A DNA stretch of 64,000 bases, from the NCBI GenBank assembly GCA_019188255.1, contig JAETXT010000006.1, positions 806,001 to 870,000 on the forward strand, written 5' to 3'. The stretch is from Verticillium longisporum. Taxonomy: Eukaryota; Ascomycota; Sordariomycetes; Glomerellales; Plectosphaerellaceae. This document shows, in pieces, positions 1-12,300 of this stretch (its first letter is position 1; the number at the start of each line of letters is the position of its first letter). The translations under genes were made by a program, and so were the position numbers. The notes below the pieces were generated by a model. That model had not been told where the DNA came from. It did no database searches and was given only the letters and a program-made list of their open reading frames with translations.

Positions 1-1225
1 ATTACTATAAGCTACCTACTACTTAATAAGATCTTTCTAGAGAAGGTTAAGACTTAGATTTATAGGCTTAGCGGGAGCTACTATAAGTAGGTTTACGAAA
101 CGATATATATCTTATATTCTATAGACTACTGGATTTTCAATATTTATATAAAGATACCTTCCGATCTATATAGCTATAGGTAGCTATTATTCCTTTCGAA
201 TAGCTCTAAGGATTATATAATTAAAGTAAGTTTCTATTTATATTATATTATCTTTTAAATATATAGCGGAATCTAAAATATATTCTATTTATAGACTATA
301 TTATTATATTTACGAATAGCTTCCCTTTATTTAAAAGGAGTAAGAGCTATAATAGTATATATAATACTATTATTAGGCTAAGTAGTATTTATAGGATTAA
401 TATATAATTAAATATCTTAATATACTTCTATATGATAGAGAAAGAACTCGATTAGTCTAGCCCTCTTATTAAGCGGGTTATTAAATATACTCTATAGCCC
501 GATTAGGAACCTCTCTAGATAGTTAGCTATTAGTAGTTAATTAAATATATAGAATAGTATAGTTAGGTTAACGAAGGCTAGTACCCCTTCTCGAGGTATA
601 GTTCTAGTAGGGGTATAGATTACTTAGATAGTAAGGTTATATTAAAGGATATAGAGACCGAGGAGTCGATATAGTATAGTAAGAGGGTTAGTAATTATAG
701 TACGAAAAGCTTCTTTTAATATCTCTCCTTAATATAATTATCTAATAATACTATCTACTATAACTATCCTAGTTATTTATTATTATCTTACTATCTTATA
801 GCTATTCCCTATCGGAGTATATTAATATACTAGTTAGCTATAGAGAAATGAATATATAAAGGAACCTATAGTATAGACTTAGTATAGACTTAATAAGTAC
901 TATTCTTTAATAGCTTCTATTTAGTAAATTAATAATCCCTATAAAGGAGAAAGTATTTTTTTAATAAATATAGATATTAGTTTAACTATTTATATACTAA
1001 TATAAAGTTAGTACTATCCTAGATATTTAATAGTATATAAATAATAAATAGGTATTATATATATATTAGATAATAAAGATAATAAAGAATATATAAGGAA
1101 ATATAGTAAGTCTTATAATAGTTATCTATATAGAGCTATATATCTCTACTCTATAATACTTTATTAGATAATATATACTTCTAATAACCTTCGCCTAGAA
1201 ATATAGAATTTAGCCTAATATTAAA

Positions 1226-1259
1226 CTTAGCTAAATACTAAGCTTAGCTAAATACTAAG
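1226..1259. repeat. 17-bp tandem duplication, absent from the other copy of repeat A
   Basis: The 17-mer cttagctaaatactaag occurs twice in perfect tandem (1,226-1,242 and 1,243-1,259). The matching place in repeat A copy 2 (near 30,070) has a single unit, so the duplication arose in, or was lost from, one copy after the two separated. Confidence 0.85.
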
Positions 1260-2654
1260 TTTAATATCTATATAGGACTATAAGAGATTACTAGCGAGTA
1301 CCTAGGCCTATATAATCTATTACTCTATTAGGCTTCTATTTAATAGTTTAATAGCTTTATAATTAAACGGATAACTTTCCTTAATAGTAAGTAATAGATT
1401 ATATACTATTTTACGATTAATCGCTAGCCTCTTTCTACGAATCTCGTCCTAGCTATAGAAAACCTCTAGATCTATATACTAAGATAGCTAGATAATATAG
1501 CTAGTAGTATTACTGAAGCGGATATCTATTTAGTATAGTATCTCTATAATACTTCTAGGTTTAAGTTCGACCTTTTCTAAGCTAATATCGGATACTTAGA
1601 TATAACTTCTTCGCTAAGGTATAAATACGAGCTTCTTACTATTCCTTTAGAAGGTAGCTATTAATACTAGGAAAAACTCTTTATTAGCTCTATATTATTA
1701 TAGTATGTATTATTAATTTAATAAATATTATCGTTTTTTATATACTCCTTACTATTCTTAAATTAACCCTTTACTTAGTTTCCTTTATTATATCTTTAAT
1801 TATAGCTTCCCTCTTATCTTTTATCCTATATACTAACTTATTATTATCAGCGGGTTATATTATTATACTTTATAGGGCTATCTATAGCTTAGTAGTAGTC
1901 GTCTCGCTTAAATCGCTAGGGGCGGTAGTAGGGACGGCGGCTACTACTATAGAGATAATAGTAGTATATAGCCGTTATTAGATAGAGGGGTAGTATAACT
2001 ATTATAGAGTAGACCTTGATCGGCTAACGTTGCTAGCGTATTAACTAGTAATATTAGCGAGATAGATAACCCTAAGGCCTATTTAGTATATCGTCTTATA
2101 TTAAGCTTATTAAACGCCTCCTCTAGGGACGCTACGTCTAAGGGCTCTATATCTAGATCTAGAGTCTATTTAATAAGGTAGATATTAAGTATAGTAAGTT
2201 CTATATTTAATAGTATTAAATAGTTTAACTATATTATATCTACGATATCCTAGCTATACTATTATAATACTAGTATATTATATCCTTTACTATTATATAA
2301 GTAAATACTATTAAAATCGTATACTATAGCGAATATCGTATTATTATAAGTACTATATTATATAGAGTCTATTAAGCTAAAAGGAGTCTTATATATAGTA
2401 AAGCTAGCCTATAATATATTATATAATACCTAGGCTATAGATAATATCGTATCCTTATTATAATATATCTACGAGTCTTATATTTTATTATCTAGGAGGA
2501 TACTTGGCGAAAGATATTTTTAAAGAGGTTTAGTAGCGTTCCTAGCATTCCTAGTATCTCTAGTACTATATATCTAGATTAGGGCTACTATAGTAAGTCC
2601 TATTACTTTAGCTCTATATTCTCCTAGTAGACTAATAGGTATACTGATATCTAG

Positions 2655-2880
2655 GGAGGTAGAATAGAGAGTTAGTAATAGAGTAGCTATATAGTAGAAG
2701 AACTAGAGAAATAATATAAATAGACCTAAGCTACTATAAAGTAAAGGGTAATTAAAAGAGGGAAAGGATATTATAAGGCCTTTATATAGGGTATAATTAA
2801 GGGACTCTTATATAGATATATAGGTAAATAGAGATAATAGGCGTAATAAAGATAGTAAACTAGATAGAAGAAGTCTAGAT
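2655..2880 (+). pseudogene. Decayed Gln/Lys/Arg-rich coding stretch in repeat A copy 1
   Basis: Reading from 2,655 gives a protein-like stretch rich in basic residues, interrupted almost only by TAA/TAG codons. Those are what CAA/CAG (Gln) and TGG (Trp) become after RIP. The equivalent stretch in copy 2 (31,488-31,713) reads in the same phase with similar residues, including YYKAFI and IIKGLLYRYI. Conservation of phase between two independently mutated copies is the main support. No domain was recognised. If the stops are former Gln codons, the segment was a Gln/Lys/Arg-rich tail, which would suit a nucleic-acid-binding protein, but that is inference. Confidence 0.35.
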
Positions 2881-3900
2881 TAATACTATTTACTTACTAC
2901 TAGCTATATAGTCGTATTTAGTCTTATATAGTCATATAATATAATTAAAGTATATATATTAATATAAAAAAATTAGGAATATATAATAAGGAATATATAG
3001 ATAGTATATAGTCTAGACCCTATAGACTATAGTATACTACCTACCTACGTAAGGGATCGTCTAGTATAGCGTAGAGCGAGGGCTAGGGTTAAGGAGTACG
3101 AGATACTAATATAGTATCTCTCGAGGAGTATAAGATATAAGTATAGCATCTCCTAAGGCACTTATATAGAGTAGCTAGGCTATAACCTAAATAATAATTC
3201 GAGGGTTAGTATAATATAGCTATATTATAATATATCTTAGTAAGGAGTATCGTTAGAATATAGAGGAAGGCGGTAGAGGCTTAGTGCTAGTATAGGTTAG
3301 GGTAGAAGTAGTAAGGCCGACTTAGACGGATTATAATTAATCCTATATAATAGGTTAAAGGGTATAATCGAGTTTACTATCTATTCCTTATAGCTCGTTA
3401 GCCTAGGCGGAAGTAGGAGCAGCTTTATAGAAGCAGCATTATAAGCGTTAAGGATGTAGCATTATTATCCCTATATATACCCCCTTTCCTAGCTTTTCTA
3501 CTTATTACCCCTCTACTCCCCTATATAACCTCGAATAGCCCTCTATATTAGGCTAATTAGGGCCGCTACTATCCTATAGTATATATTAGACGATCTATCT
3601 AGGATATAGCTATCGCTCGAATTAAGTTTTAATATATCTAGGCCTAGCTATTATTTCCTATTATATTACTATCTAAGGCTACTACCTATAGCTACTAGTA
3701 GGTCTAGAGGCTAAGTAGTATATATATATATATAAAAGGACTCGGTTTCCCTTTATAGTATATATCTATTACTAGGATAGTTTATTAGCCTATTTTTCCC
3801 TTTTAAGCTCTTCTTTACCTATCCTATCTTTTAACTAGGAGTATAATACTAACTATATTATTTATAGTATAGAAGATATATATAGTATTCGCTATTATTA

Positions 3901-5130
3901 ATATAGTACCTACTAACTCCTATGAGCTTACTTCTAATTATATAGCTATCTAATATAGGTCTTTATATTACCTCCCTCCTAAGCTCCTTAATAGAATTAT
4001 TAGCCGCTATAGCTAAAACTCTATATTAGCGCTCCTATAAAGCTATAAATAACTACTATATACCTATACCCCTTTACTATATATAAATAACGTTTAATAT
4101 TTATATACTTTATCTACTATCTAGCTAATATATTATTAAGAAGATAATATTATTATTTCAGTCTTAAATAAAGCTATCGAGGTAGGTATACATTTATAAA
4201 AGTAATATAAGATTTCCTTTAAGCTATTTAAATACTTATACTTATTATAAATAGTCTATTAAGATCGCTTTCTTTTAATATAATCTTAAATAAGGGATAT
4301 ATATCCTAAATCTATTATAATCTCTTATTTCGAACTTCTTATTAAAGAGGATTAAGATACTATAATTCTCTACTTATTATAATATAGCTTTTATCTATAC
4401 TATATATTAACGTTTCGTATCTTTAACTTCGTTTCTAGTACTTATAGCTCTTTAATATATTTAACCGATATTAACCCCCTCTATATTTTAGTAGCTATAG
4501 GCCTATAGAAGGTAGCTACTCTTTTAACTAGCTAGTATAGTATTTATATTAACTTTAGAGATAGCTAGAGCTATATACTATTATCGTATACTATATACTC
4601 GCTATTTACTAATAATAAGATAATATTTAAGCTAATCCTCTATAGTATTAACCTTATATAGGGGGTACTATATAATAATATATAAGTATCTATTCTAGAA
4701 TATACTTATTATATTAGCTAGTTTACTATTATTCTTTATATCTTTAATATACTTAAATTATTTAATATATTTACTATTTATAACCTAGCTCTTTAAGTTA
4801 TTATATTAATATTCTATTTTAAAAGAAAAGGCTAGATTTTATATATTAAAAAGATTCTAATTAATAAGCTCTTAGGATAAAGAGCGAACTTAAACGTAAT
4901 CGTTTATTCTTCTAAGGCCCCTCTTTTAATATATCTAGTTTAGCACTATTCTATAGCTATTAACTTTCTCCTAGCCCTATTTAGTATCTTTATTAATATA
5001 CTTAATAAAAGCGATTATATTACTTTAGCCTATATTCTATTACTTAGAATATAACCTTCGCTAATATATTTAAAGATCGCTATATCTCTTCTAGCCTATA
5101 AGGTAATTTTAATAATAATTATAATAAAAT
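3901..5130 (+). pseudogene. Decayed ORF of repeat A copy 1, family unknown
   Basis: One plus-strand frame starting at 3,901 stays protein-like for about 400 codons, with stops that are all TAA/TAG. The matching stretch of copy 2 (about 32,706-33,890) keeps the same phase with conservative changes, for example RFPLSYLNTYTYYK against RFPSSYLNIYAYYK near 4,215 and 33,025. I could not find reverse transcriptase, integrase or DDE motifs, so the class of repeat A remains open. A short indel separates the copies near 4,390, where copy 1 carries extra bases. This is probably the main protein of the element, destroyed by RIP. Confidence 0.4.
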
Positions 5131-5413
5131 AGATTTTAGATAATATATATATTATAAATACTATATAATATATAAAATATATATTCGAAAGAGAATTATA
5201 TATCCTAGATTTTTTATTATTAATTTATCGCTATTATATAAAGCTCTCCTATTAATAGTATACTTATACCTAATATCGGTTTCTAGCTAAGGTACTTAAA
5301 TAGATTATATATCTAATCTATAGAAAGAAAAATAAAGGATTATAGATATAGAGAATAATAGAAAGTAAAGTAAATAAGTATTTCAATTTTAAGATAATAT
5401 TTAGAGGCTCTAT

Positions 5414-5418
5414 AATAT
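5414..5418. other. Empty target site of the solo LTR found in repeat A copy 2
   Basis: Copy 1 reads gctctataatatctctctct across this point. In copy 2 the same bases are split by the LTR at 34,203-34,678, and aatat is present on both sides of it. This shows the pre-insertion state and confirms aatat as the target duplication. Confidence 0.9.
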
Positions 5419-5742
5419 CTCTCTCTATTTTAATATAATATCTAGAACCCTCTAACGACGAGGCATTAATAGTAGGTAAGGGGGAGGCGCCTACCTAGCT
5501 ATAGATACTAGAATTACTCTATCTATCTCCTAGATTGCCTCTCTAAGTAGGATTATATTATAGCGATTAGCTATATACTTCTCCCTAATATATTATCGAT
5601 TAAATTCCTTCCTATATTAGATATAGACGAAGTAGGCCTAGGGAGGACGATATATAAAGCTAGTATCTCTTATAGTCCCTATATTACTCTAACCCTAGCT
5701 ATAAGGGTTATATTAATCGATCGAGAGTAAACTAAAAGAAGG

Positions 5743-5790
5743 AGACTAATTAGAAGACTAATTAGAAGACTAATCGGGAGACTAATTAGA
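5743..5790. repeat. 12-bp tandem repeat, four units
   Basis: Four consecutive 12-mers, agactaattaga three times and agactaatcggg once, fill 5,743-5,790. Repeat A copy 2 has a diverged version at about 35,017-35,052, so this minisatellite belongs to the ancestral element. Confidence 0.8.
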
Positions 5791-6949
5791 AGGAGGAAGC
5801 TAGCTAGTATAGCTATTAAAGGTACTATACTAAATCTAGGGAAGACCGCTTAAGGGGCGTATTCGGGCGGGTATATAGCGCTAAGTAGCTGTTTAAAGGC
5901 CCATAATAGCTAGACTTAGCCTATTAGTATTTAATCTATTAGATAGTATAATAAAGCTCTTATTCGAGATATATTATTCGAGCTAATCGATTCTTAAGCG
6001 AAGTTAATCTATTTACTAGCGGGCTCGGGTAAGGGTTATAAGTCGATTATAGTATCGAAAGATATATAATTCTATAATATAAAGAAGATATATATATTTA
6101 TAGATAGTATAGTATACTAGGTATAGTATTTAGTAAAACTATATAATTAGAATTAATTTAAAGTAGTAAGGTTAATATTAGTATTATATCTATATATAAG
6201 ATTAGAGATACTATTACTATTACTAGTAGTAATATATCTAGATATCTTAATCGTAGAAATATATATTTATTATAAATAAATAGTAATAAAGAAGGAGGGG
6301 AGGAAAGTAAAGCTAAGAAGTATTAAAATATCTAGCTCCTAGGAGTAGCTATTACTATTTACTAGTAGTACTAAGCTTAGTATCTAGCTCCGATAGTAGG
6401 TTCGTAAGCGGGCTAGTTAGTACTATTAGTAGCTCCTTAGTAGTATACGCTCTATTACTAGGCGCCCGAGTAGGCATACTATTAGCTACTAGTAAAATAG
6501 CCTATTACTAGTAGCTATTAGCGCGAAGTTAAGTATACGCCTAGCTATTAGAAGCCCTAGTATTATATATATAACCTTAATTAAGGTTACTAGTACTACT
6601 CAGCTAGGGCTACTAGTAGGCGCTCTAAGTATCCGTACTAAGGGCCTAATTATCCTAGACTAGTACCTAGCTATTAGTAATAGTTACGGCCTAATTATTA
6701 ATAGCTATTAATAAATATAAAAATTACTAATAAATCTTACTTCTAAATATAATATAATATTAGTAATATATTTATATATTATCTAATTTAAATATATTAA
6801 TTTAAATATTAATTTAGATATATTAATTTAAATATACTAATTTAGATATAGCTATAAAAAGTACAACTTTATAGAATACTAATCGCCTTTTATTAGGGTA
6901 GGGGCGAAATTTAATAATAGCTATATTATAGGAATAGGTAATATACTTA

Positions 6950-6995
6950 ACGTAATCCACAAGCGAGTGGTTCACCCATGCGAGTGGTTCACTTC
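6950..6995 (+). repeat. Left terminal inverted repeat, transposon copy 1
   Basis: It begins acgtaatccacaagcgagtg and holds two direct copies of gcgagtggttcac (6,963-6,975 and 6,980-6,992) at a 17-bp period. It is the reverse complement of 8,763-8,808 apart from one T/A difference at position 30. Confidence 0.95.
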
Positions 6996-7056
6996 ACCCC
7001 GACCCGACAAACATTCCGAGGAAAACCTCAACCCAAACGCCGTAAATCAATTAAAA

Positions 7057-8710
7057 TCACTCCTCCTCGTCTTTTGCAGACGATGAGATAGCTACCTGAC
7101 AAGTTCTCGCGTTGTGGCCGGTCTTCCCGCATACGCTACAGCATCGTTTCTTCGGCTGGGACCACGACGCGGGACCCGGGTTCTGCAGCGTTTCCTCTTT
7201 TATCTGGATATCTACTTCCTTCTGAGCAATCTTGTCCTGTCCCTCGCCTACAGCCATGCTTCCTCCTTCCCGGAGACGTAGCTTTTGGCCCTCCGGCGTC
7301 GGCTTAGTGTAGCATTTTCCTCTCGAAGGATCATAACCTCTGACTTCAAAAGAGCGATCTGGTGCATAACACCCCGCGTCCCCTTCGCAAGATAGTCAAC
7401 AGCATCTAAAATTGACGTTGGGGAGCTTCCCTGGTGGCGTGAGATTCGCCCTTTGATGAAGTCAGTCTGGGAACCTGCCTCGAGCAGGTTAGTGGGCGTC
7501 TTAGAGACCCAAGAATCACGCTCCCCGTGGGACGTCCCCGGAGGCGTCGTCGTCCTCAACCTCACATCCAGCTTTGACAGGACTGTTTCCGGGTTATGGG
7601 GGACAAGCCCCGCTCCTCGAAAGCCTCCCTGGATGTTTTTTCTGTCATTGCTTGCTGAAATGCAGCCGAAAACGCCGGGAAGAAGTCCTCTTTGCTGATG
7701 TGCGTTGTACCCGCCCTCATCCTATCCTCGATTTGCCGACCGTATGCTTTCTTTAGTGGGCCAAAACACCCAACATCGAGAGGCTGGAGTAGATGTGACG
7801 AATGAGGAGGCATACAGAGTGTGATGATGTTGTTCTCCTTGCAGTAGAGTTCGAAGTCGACCGAGTGGTGACTTTCGTGGCCATCCAGGATCAGTAGGCG
7901 ATAACCGCCCGAAGTACGGGACTTTGTATGCCTGTCAAAATGCCGAATCCATTCCAGACCAATATCATTCGTCGTCCAGCCGTTTGGAGATGTTGCGATT
8001 CTCCAGTCGCGAGAAATCGCGTCGTCCTGGTACCAGCTCGAGAGGTGGTACTTGCCCGAAACCACGATGAACGGCGGGACGGAGAAACCCAACGCGCCAA
8101 CGCCCTGGATCACCGTAACCCATTCCCGGTTGCCTGGCTGCCTCATCTTCACATTGGACCGTCTTTCCGAACTGGTCACGACCATTCCGTTGGCGATAAC
8201 GCCCATCTGGAAGCCGGTCTCGTCAAAGTTGTACATGTCAGCCTCTTGGATGCCGTACTTGGCGATCATGTTATGCACGAGGCGGAACCACGCGTTTATC
8301 GCGTCCGGATCTTCGCATTGGGCCCTCTTGTAGTCGTACTTGCGAAAGAAACGCGTCCGGAGCTCTGGTTGCCGTTTGACGAAGTTTGCGGCCCAGTTCT
8401 TCCCGACGCGTGGCGCGTCACGGTCGGCAAGCAGGCGATTCGCCATATCTCCGACCTCACCCAACCGGGGAGGGTAAGATCGCGCATCTAGGTCAAGGAT
8501 ATATTCGACAATAGTTTTCTCTTCTAGTACTGTTAATTTGGCAGAATTGGGCGGGCTTTCGCGTCGGGAGGGTTTGCCCTTCTGGCGTCGGAGGAGCGTC
8601 GTTAAGGGGACGGTGTAGATCCTCGCAGCACTCCGGGCGCTTAGGTTCGGGTCATTGTCCATAGCTTGGATAGCAAGGAATAATTGACCTTCTTTTGAAA
8701 GAGTCTCCAT
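7057..8710 (-). pseudogene. Fot1/pogo transposase, copy 1, two frame breaks
   Basis: The transposase cuts and rejoins the element at TA sites. ATG is at 8,710, and a 382-codon frame runs to 7,562. It shows a psq-type HTH (about residues 5-45), a CENP-B/Tc5-type HTH (about 55-125) and the DDE core with D163 (YNFDETGF), D276 (LLILDGHES) and D312 (LLQPLDVGCFGPLKKAYG). The spacing is DD35D. The C-terminal part continues in another frame: a conserved AGLVP segment and KLDVRLR lie in the -1 frame beginning near 7,610-7,620. A second break, a T run of four (7,283-7,286) instead of five, cuts off the Lys/Arg-rich segment and zinc knuckle, which end at 7,057. Copy 2 has only the first break. The catalytic core is complete, but the full-length protein should not be made unless frames are recoded. 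Confidence 0.9.
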
Positions 8711-8762
8711 CGCGGGCGGAGGTGGAATCTGTAGAATTCAGGTGTAGGTCGTGGGCCCGGGC

Positions 8763-8808
8763 GAAGTGAACCACTCGCTTGGGTGAACCACTCGCTTGTG
8801 GATTACGT
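8763..8808 (-). repeat. Right terminal inverted repeat, transposon copy 1
   Basis: It ends cttgtggattacgt and carries the two motif copies in inverted form (gtgaaccactcgc at 8,766-8,778 and 8,783-8,795). The element therefore has four motif copies, two per end, which are probable transposase-binding sites. Confidence 0.95.
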
Positions 8809-8810
8809 TA

Positions 8811-9340
8811 TAGCTAAGTTAGATTAGATTTAATATAGGATCTTTCCTATAAAGCTTATCTATAGTTAATAACTATATTTACTATATTATATAATAAATA
8901 ATAATATAATAAAGTAATAAATAATTAAAATTATAAATTAAGCTATTCTATTTAGAAATAATATTTATATCCTATTAATTTATAATTTTCTTAGACTATT
9001 ATTTAATATAATATCTATATTTTACCTTCTTATTAACCTCTTAAGCTTAATTATTAATAAAGCTCTTAAGGATAAAGTATTTAATAGAAAGTATAGCTTT
9101 ATTCTCGAGATATTATTAATATTAAATCTATAAGGATAATATCTTATATTATTATTATAAGATAAATCTATATTAGAACGCCCTATATTCGAGATATTAC
9201 TTTAAAAGTATTATTAAATATAATAATATATTCTATTTATTCTTAGCTATTAAAAAATAGATCGCCCCTACTCCTTATATATAAATATAGCTAAATTAAT
9301 AAATAATAGGATATATAGCGCTCTATAATAATTACTAAGA
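8811..9340. other. RIP-mutated DNA without a resolvable feature
   Basis: Very TA-rich, with almost no CA or TG. No frame stands out in this stretch, and it leads into the decayed ORF that follows. Confidence 0.6.
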
Positions 9341-11150
9341 AAATTAAGCTAAATATAATTAAGATCTTTAACGTCTATAGTCTATAATTATATTATTTCG
9401 AATATAGAAGCTATCTTCCGAAAAGGCTATTAGCTAGTTTATATAAAAGAAAACCTAGCTATTATTACCTTTTCTATTATTATAGGAGATAATAAGCTTC
9501 TTTTCGAATTTCTTCGATAATCCTTATTTATATATAATAATAATATACCTATAGACCTATATCTAGAGGATTATATAAAATAGAATTAATAGAGGGATAT
9601 ATAAAAGCTCGATAAATAACTTATTAAGATCCTATGTATAATAATAGCTAATAAAGAGAATATATAGAGGATTATATCTTAATATAGCTATATTATAGCG
9701 ATATTATCGAAACTCTAAATTATATAATATTATAAAGAATACTTTCTTAAGATTAAGAAATTAAGAGGTTAAGGACGTTTAATAGAATACTTTATTAATA
9801 GAACGATATATCGGAAAGCTAGATAATAGATTACTAATTTAATAGCTATAATAATTATTAGCTATTATATAGTACGATATTTAGGAATTAATATACTAGT
9901 TATAATGAAATATATTAACCTCTTTATCGCTTTCCTCTTTAATAGATTCTCGGAAATCGAGTACTTCGAAAGTATTTCGATTATAATATTTATAAATTAT
10001 AATATCGATAAATAAATAGATAAATAGTATTTCTTTTAGCTACCGATTATTAAGCTATTATTATTAATAGAAAAAGGAGATATAGAAGTTAATATAATTA
10101 TTAAATATTAATATCTATTTAATTATAAATTATTAAATAATAGATATACTCTAAATAAATATATAGTAAATATTTATAAAGATATATTTTTAATATTATT
10201 TTATTACTTTAAATATATATTTAAATTATAAAATAAGAAAAAAATTATTATCGATAAGCTATTTAAATAAATTATCTATATTATAATATATTATAGGAAA
10301 TATAATATATTATATTACTCTTAGAAATCGTTATTAATTAGCTTAGGATAATCTTACTATATTAAATTATCCTTAAAAGTAGAATATAAGCTTTATTAGG
10401 GATAATTCGCTATTAATAATAGTTTTTTAAAGTATATAAACTTAGTATATTTATATTAAGGCCTCTTTAATAAGCTTTTTCCCTATTTAGAATATGAAAA
10501 TATTAGAAGAGAAGTTTAGATCGAAGGGATTAAATATTAATATAAATATATTTAGGAAATATATAATTATAAGGGCTAAATAGGGAATAGGAAGTCTAAT
10601 AAAGAGTCTAAAGTAGCTAGGCTAAGTAGGATAAATATAAGAAAGAAGAGGATATAAATATAATCCTAATAATACTATTATAAAAGATACTATTTATAGT
10701 ACCTTTTTACTAAATTTAAAATCGAATTATATATAAGCGCTTAAAAATTAAATATAAAATAGGATCCTATATTTAATTTCCTTTATATAAAATAACTTCT
10801 AATACTAAATAATAAAGTCCGCTCTCTATATTTATATATAAAATATAATATAAAATAATATATCTATAAAAAGCGAAATAGTTTTTATATAATAAATAAG
10901 CTATTCTATAAAGTTATAATTATATTCACTTTAATAATATATTAAAACGTTAATAGATAACTCTACTCCCTTTAAAGCTATACGACCTAGAGGAGATCTA
11001 TAAAAGTCGGAAATATATAGCTACTAAGTTTTCTAAGTACTATAAGACGTTCTTATATAGAGTATATAATTTATTATAAGATTATTAAGCTAAGATATAT
11101 ACTTTTATCGAATTTAATTACTATATATAGGTCTTTATAAATAAGCTAGA
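9340..11150 (+). pseudogene. Decayed ORF of about 600 codons, family unknown
   Basis: The plus-strand frame in phase with 9,362 reads as a credible protein for about 1.8 kb without any frameshift. Its stops are TAA/TAG, consistent with former Gln and Trp codons. Stop-free runs include 9,782-10,020 apart from two or three such codons, with segments such as YLGINILVIMKYINLFIAF (about 9,880-9,938) and LFPYLEYENIRREV (about 10,468). The alternative frames carry clearly more stops wherever I compared them. A basic segment lies near 10,580-10,660. I see no motif I can name. It could be the protein of a transposable element or a host gene; the composition shows only that it was hit by RIP. Confidence 0.45.
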
Positions 11151-11639
11151 TTAAATATTATTTCCGCTTATAAAGGACGAGATTATAAAATAAAATACTT
11201 CTAAAATAGATTATATTAAATTAATTACTTATAGCTTTATATCTATCTATTTCTAGAGATATTTATACTTAGTATATTCTCTACTTTACTTTAGATTTAT
11301 AATAATAAATATAATATAATAGATTCTATAATATTAAATAGGTCTAATACTTATATTATTAATTAATAAGGATTAATAAACATTAAATAATTATAGGGAT
11401 TATAAGCGAATACTATTAATCGTTTAATAGAAGTAGTTTATATAATAGGCTAGGCAATTAAGTAAGGACTAGAGCGCTAAGTCCTTCGAATTATAGAACT
11501 ATAGTATAGGAGGTATATAATAAGAGGAATAAGAGAACTTATATATAGTAGGGACCCCCCCTTTATATATTGCCTCCTTAGAGGATATTAAAGTATAATA
11601 TATAATCGAGGCCTACTATTATCGCTACCGATAACTATA

Positions 11640-12300
11640 TAGGAGTCGGGTTAATTAGTCTTCTATAGCGAGCATAGTACTAGAGGATCTACTTTACTAC
11701 TTATTTAAAATATATTAAGCTCTCCGTTCTTCTTTAATCTCTATTATTACGAGTTTTAAGCTATAATTAGTATTATCGTAAATAGGCTATCGTTAGGGCC
11801 GCTCTATATACTAGCTTCCGATATCCTTTAAAAGCTTATAATTATATAATAGTTATTATTAGGACTTAGGATTCTAGGATATATTAAGTACTTTATAGAG
11901 GAAACCTTAATAATAAAGATCTTAAACCTAGGCTATAAGCTCTATAGACCCCTAGTATATAAATAATTCTTATATAGATATATATTAATTAATATTATAC
12001 CTAATTATAGTTATCTCTTTATAAGGCCCTCTAGAACTCCTTAGAAACTAGTCTTAATATCTAGAATAGCCTATCTTTAATATTACTCTAAGTATTATAT
12101 TTATACTTCTAACTATTACTACCCGAAGCGCTAGGGGCCTACTATCGTTCTCCCCTACTCGTAAATTAATAAGAATAGTAATATAATAGCTACGATTAAT
12201 AGAGGGATAAACTAAGGGAAGTATAGCTTACTTATTATAGAATTCTATTTATAAATATAAAGGCTTTCCCTTCTATTTTATATAATTTATTATCCTCTTA
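11640..12300 (+). pseudogene. Decayed ORF fragment, about 220 codons
   Basis: The plus-strand frame in phase with 11,643 is protein-like to about 12,300, with few TAA/TAG stops between 11,763 and 12,062. It includes SLGPLYILASDIL (about 11,790) and KILNLGYKLYRPLVYK (about 11,907). It lies about 490 bp after the previous relic in a different frame, so it may be a separate gene or a later exon. The family was not recognised. Confidence 0.4.

Larger units (their letters stand above)
1..6947 (+). repeat. Repeat A, copy 1 (RIP-mutated, open at left edge)
   Basis: This stretch aligns in direct orientation with about 28,850-36,165. The opening bases (tataagctacctactactta) match 28,851 onward, and the closing stretch before the transposon (gctattatattataggaata near 6,918) matches one near 36,130. 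Differences are mostly C/T and G/A transitions, with a few small indels. CA and TG are nearly absent, as expected after saturating RIP of a duplicated sequence. I found no long terminal repeats or terminal inverted repeats that would define its class, and the left end lies outside the window. It is most likely an old transposable element; a segmental duplication is the alternative. Confidence 0.85.
6948..8810 (-). mobile_element. Fot1/pogo-type DNA transposon, copy 1, with TA target duplications
   Basis: The element runs from 6,950 to 8,808 (1,859 bp), flanked by TA at 6,948-6,949 and 8,809-8,810. Terminal inverted repeats of 46 bp (6,950-6,995 and 8,763-8,808) differ at one position. Its composition is ordinary, with CA and TG plentiful, in sharp contrast with the mutated flanks. 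It is oriented with its transposase on the minus strand and sits at the right end of repeat A copy 1. It equals copy 2 (57,881-59,740) except for one missing T. Unrelated flanks in the two places point to separate insertions rather than a segmental duplication. TA duplications, DD35D transposase and size fit the pogo/Fot1 branch of Tc1-mariner. Confidence 0.96.

Noticed and set aside
7453..8491. Several plus- and minus-strand ORFs of 60-187 codons within transposon copy 1 (and the same in copy 2)
   Set aside because: They overlap the transposase in other frames and have no independent support; they are shadows of the GC-rich coding sequence.
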